Source of the DNA: Urechis unicinctus
Taxonomy: Eukaryota > Annelida > Polychaeta > Xenopneusta > Urechidae
Direction of reading: 5' to 3'
Length of the DNA stretch: 64,000 nucleotides
Assembly (NCBI GenBank): GCA_034190875.2
Contig: CM067344.1
Location: forward strand, 23,695,106 to 23,759,105
Shown here piece after piece: positions 63,111 to 64,000 of this stretch. Each line of letters starts with the position of its first letter. Positions within the stretch are counted from its first letter, which is position 1. The position numbers and the translations under genes are program-made. The notes under the pieces were generated by a model. The model did not search any database. It saw only the letters and a program-made list of their open reading frames with translations, and was not told where the DNA came from.

Positions 63111-64000
63111 TAGTGGCCGCAACAATCGCATTTGAGTTTACACATATCTATATAAAGAAGCAACATGATGACATATATATATAATGGGTTTGTGATTGCT
63201 GAGGGCACACTGTGATTTTCAGATGAGGTGGAATAATAATCGGCCTCAACGTTTTACCACTATTAGCGGCCGCTTGGAATATATACTTATATCAATAGAG
63301 TCGATGCATAACAGATGAGACAGGGCGTGTTAATTGTAGTGGTGCAGCGAGTATTTACATAGATATAAATCTTGATGTTTCGTGTGCATCTGTTACTTAA
63401 GTGCATCTTTCTGTAAGACTGATATTTGTACGGCCATGTTGTTTCAGAGCAGAGATTGACGTCAAGTTGCCTCGTATGAAGCCAGTGGGTGCTTATAATG
63501 ATATGACTTAGCTACACTGATATCAAAATGATGTAATATATGACATTGAATCGGTCATAAATGTTGATTGTCAATTTGGGAAAACATTTCATATCACATG
63601 ATGATATGGAGGCATCACAGCCTACTGTGAGGACGAGCTTAGTAGAAGCCACTCCCTAGTCCCGCAATGATTGTTTTATCGGTATTAATCATAGTGTATT
63701 CTCGTATAAGCCTTGACCAGTGGTATATTTGACAAAGGTTTCGTATCTTTGTGAGATAATCCAAGTGAGATGCTGCCGATCTATATCGGTATACATGAAG
63801 AGCCACTACATGATGGTTATAACTAATGTCCTCAGCAATCACAAACCCACTATAAACTGTCATAAAGGTTCTCCTATATGCATCTACATAACTACTGAGA
63901 TATGATTGTTGCTTCAGAGACAGTATCAAGGCATAATTCACCTCTCTCGAATGCGTTGTGACGCTCTTGTGGGCTGGCATGCAAAACCAATGTGTTCATT
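63111..64000. other. unassigned sequence to the window end
   Basis: No gene recognised. The last 40 bases (gcgttgtgacgct...) resemble a word of the unit near 45265-45300. Two short frames, on opposite strands at 63639-63980 and 63720-63905, overlap each other and have no support. Confidence 0.35.

Noticed and set aside
63639..63980. 113-codon minus-strand frame at the window end
   Set aside because: No recognisable motif, an overlapping frame on the other strand, and partial similarity to unit relics.

Overview
This is eukaryotic, AT-rich, repeat-dominated animal DNA. Genes are intron-split, and there are long satellite arrays, microsatellites and transposon wrecks typical of marine invertebrates. 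A mollusc, perhaps a gastropod, is my best guess; this rests on the style of the one intact gene and on the repeat content, and is an inference rather than a demonstration.

The only gene I read as intact lies on the + strand at 469-8937. It has six exons whose splice phases all agree, giving 226 aa: a signal peptide, 11 cysteines in the mature ectodomain, three N-glycosylation sequons, and a Thr/Pro/Ala linker running into a C-terminal hydrophobic tail that looks like a GPI-anchor signal. Its 6.9 kb first intron holds a tandem duplication (a 1.3 kb segment followed by an array of 31-bp repeats, twice). A diverged third copy of that segment lies downstream at about 10.2-11.0 kb. Then come (TA)n and (GAT)n microsatellites.

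From 13.9 to 19.0 kb is a graveyard of foreign-type genes. It has a RecQ-like helicase stub with a broken Walker A, a protein-primed family B DNA polymerase pseudogene, at least three decayed copies of a fibre-like gene, a coiled-coil relic and an unidentified ORF. A pair of ~117-bp inverted repeats with AGT...ACT ends encloses the polymerase and two fibre-like copies. I read this as a collapsed Polinton/adintovirus-like element.

From 19.2 to 57.6 kb the sequence is one locus-scale tandem array: about five copies of a 6-11 kb composite unit. Copies differ by indels, by presence of a HARBI1-like DDE transposase relic (copies 1 and 2), by one 3.07 kb insertion (copy 1), and by expansion of an internal 21-bp minisatellite. 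That minisatellite reaches about 3.4 kb at 51.0-54.4 kb, where it is organised in 587-bp higher-order repeats. The 3.07 kb insertion carries a broken gene with a FEN1/PIN-like nuclease domain and a C-terminal CXC cysteine domain, and is flanked by a perfect 37-bp direct repeat. From 57.6 kb to the end there are only older, diverged and partly inverted relics of the same unit, one 33-bp minisatellite, and sequence in which I recognise nothing.
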